Shown: one piece after another, positions 5,458 to 5,629 of the stretch | How the letters are laid out: every line of letters begins with the position of its first letter | How positions within the stretch are numbered: the stretch's first letter is position 1 | From: Mycobacterium sp. | GTDB lineage: Bacteria > Actinomycetota > Actinomycetes > Mycobacteriales > Mycobacteriaceae | NCBI GenBank assembly: GCA_019246375.1 | Contig: JAFAQO010000636.1 | Span: 1 to 5,629 of the forward strand | Direction of reading: 5' to 3' | DNA: 5,629 bases | The notes under the pieces: model-generated | Told to the model about the DNA's origin: nothing | Seen by the model: the letters and a program-made list of their open reading frames with translations, nothing else | Database searches by the model: none | Made by a program: the position numbers and the translations under genes

Positions 5458-5629
5458 GGTGATCACTCCTGCGTTCGGTCAACTGAACCGGGCCCCACCA
5501 CCGCGGCGCCCCCACATCAATGTCATTAGACACCCAGCGGCTGGCAAATGGCGTGAGACTCACCGAGCACGGTATCACATGTTTCTGGTGAGACAGAAGT
5601 GACTAACGTTGCGGAGCGGTCGTCGGCTT
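5458..5629. other. Right-edge region without a convincing gene
   Basis: The 5' flank of the small gene holds AGGAG close to its start and an inverted repeat GTGAG-A-CTCAC (5553-5563). GTGAGAC recurs at 5588-5594. A GTG at 5599 opens a plus-strand frame to the edge (MTNVAERSSA) that could be the start of a gene, but only ten codons are visible and no -10 or ribosome binding site supports it. Nothing else is recognisable here. Confidence 0.4.

Noticed and set aside
5315..5602. Plus-strand open frame of 95 codons
   Set aside because: It has no ribosome binding site and a product without recognisable features, and it overlaps the better supported 52-codon minus-strand gene.
5526..5627. Minus-strand frame entering from the right edge and ending at TAA 5526-5528, as the tail of a gene such as gltD
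   Set aside because: Third-position G/C is only about 60%, the residues match no gltD tail I know, and the stretch is too short to judge.

Overview
The window is GC-rich, uses GTG as well as ATG starts, and places most genes without a recognisable Shine-Dalgarno sequence. Every identifiable protein resembles a mycobacterial family, so the source is very probably a Mycobacterium sensu lato, and probably a non-tuberculous species. From memory of the M. tuberculosis H37Rv map, the left edge is the end of ethR (Rv3855), the PHP-domain gene is the counterpart of Rv3856c, and a small gene near the right end may correspond to Rv3857c. In H37Rv, ethR and Rv3856c are neighbours as I recall. Here an efflux pump gene and a third-type DinB polymerase gene lie between them.

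Layout, left to right: the 3' end of a TetR/EthR-type repressor gene (+, 1-168); a DHA2-type 14-helix MFS drug exporter (-, 165-1820), whose stop codon interlocks with that of the repressor gene; a 209-bp divergent promoter region (1821-2029) with a palindromic cluster near the exporter start and a tandem CACGTG repeat; a LexA/SOS-box-like perfect palindrome (2023-2036) lying over the start codon of a Y-family DNA polymerase gene (dinB type, +, 2030-3238); a convergent gene for a HhH-plus-PHP protein that resembles DNA polymerase X with its polymerase core removed (-, 3261-4265); a short divergent promoter region with a TANNNT box and a palindrome; an F420-dependent, luciferase-like oxidoreductase of the Rv1855c family (+, 4357-5205); a 93-bp convergent gap with two hairpins; a 52-residue small gene with a clear ribosome binding site (-, 5299-5457); and about 170 bp at the right edge with no convincing gene.

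Functionally, the window pairs a repressor/exporter module (xenobiotic sensing and efflux) with genome-maintenance genes: a translesion polymerase likely under SOS control and a PHP phosphoesterase related to repair polymerases. The F420 enzyme is a redox gene without an obvious link to either. The strongest unusual signal is the LexA-type palindrome that includes the dinB start codon. The next strongest is the unlisted small gene at 5299-5457.
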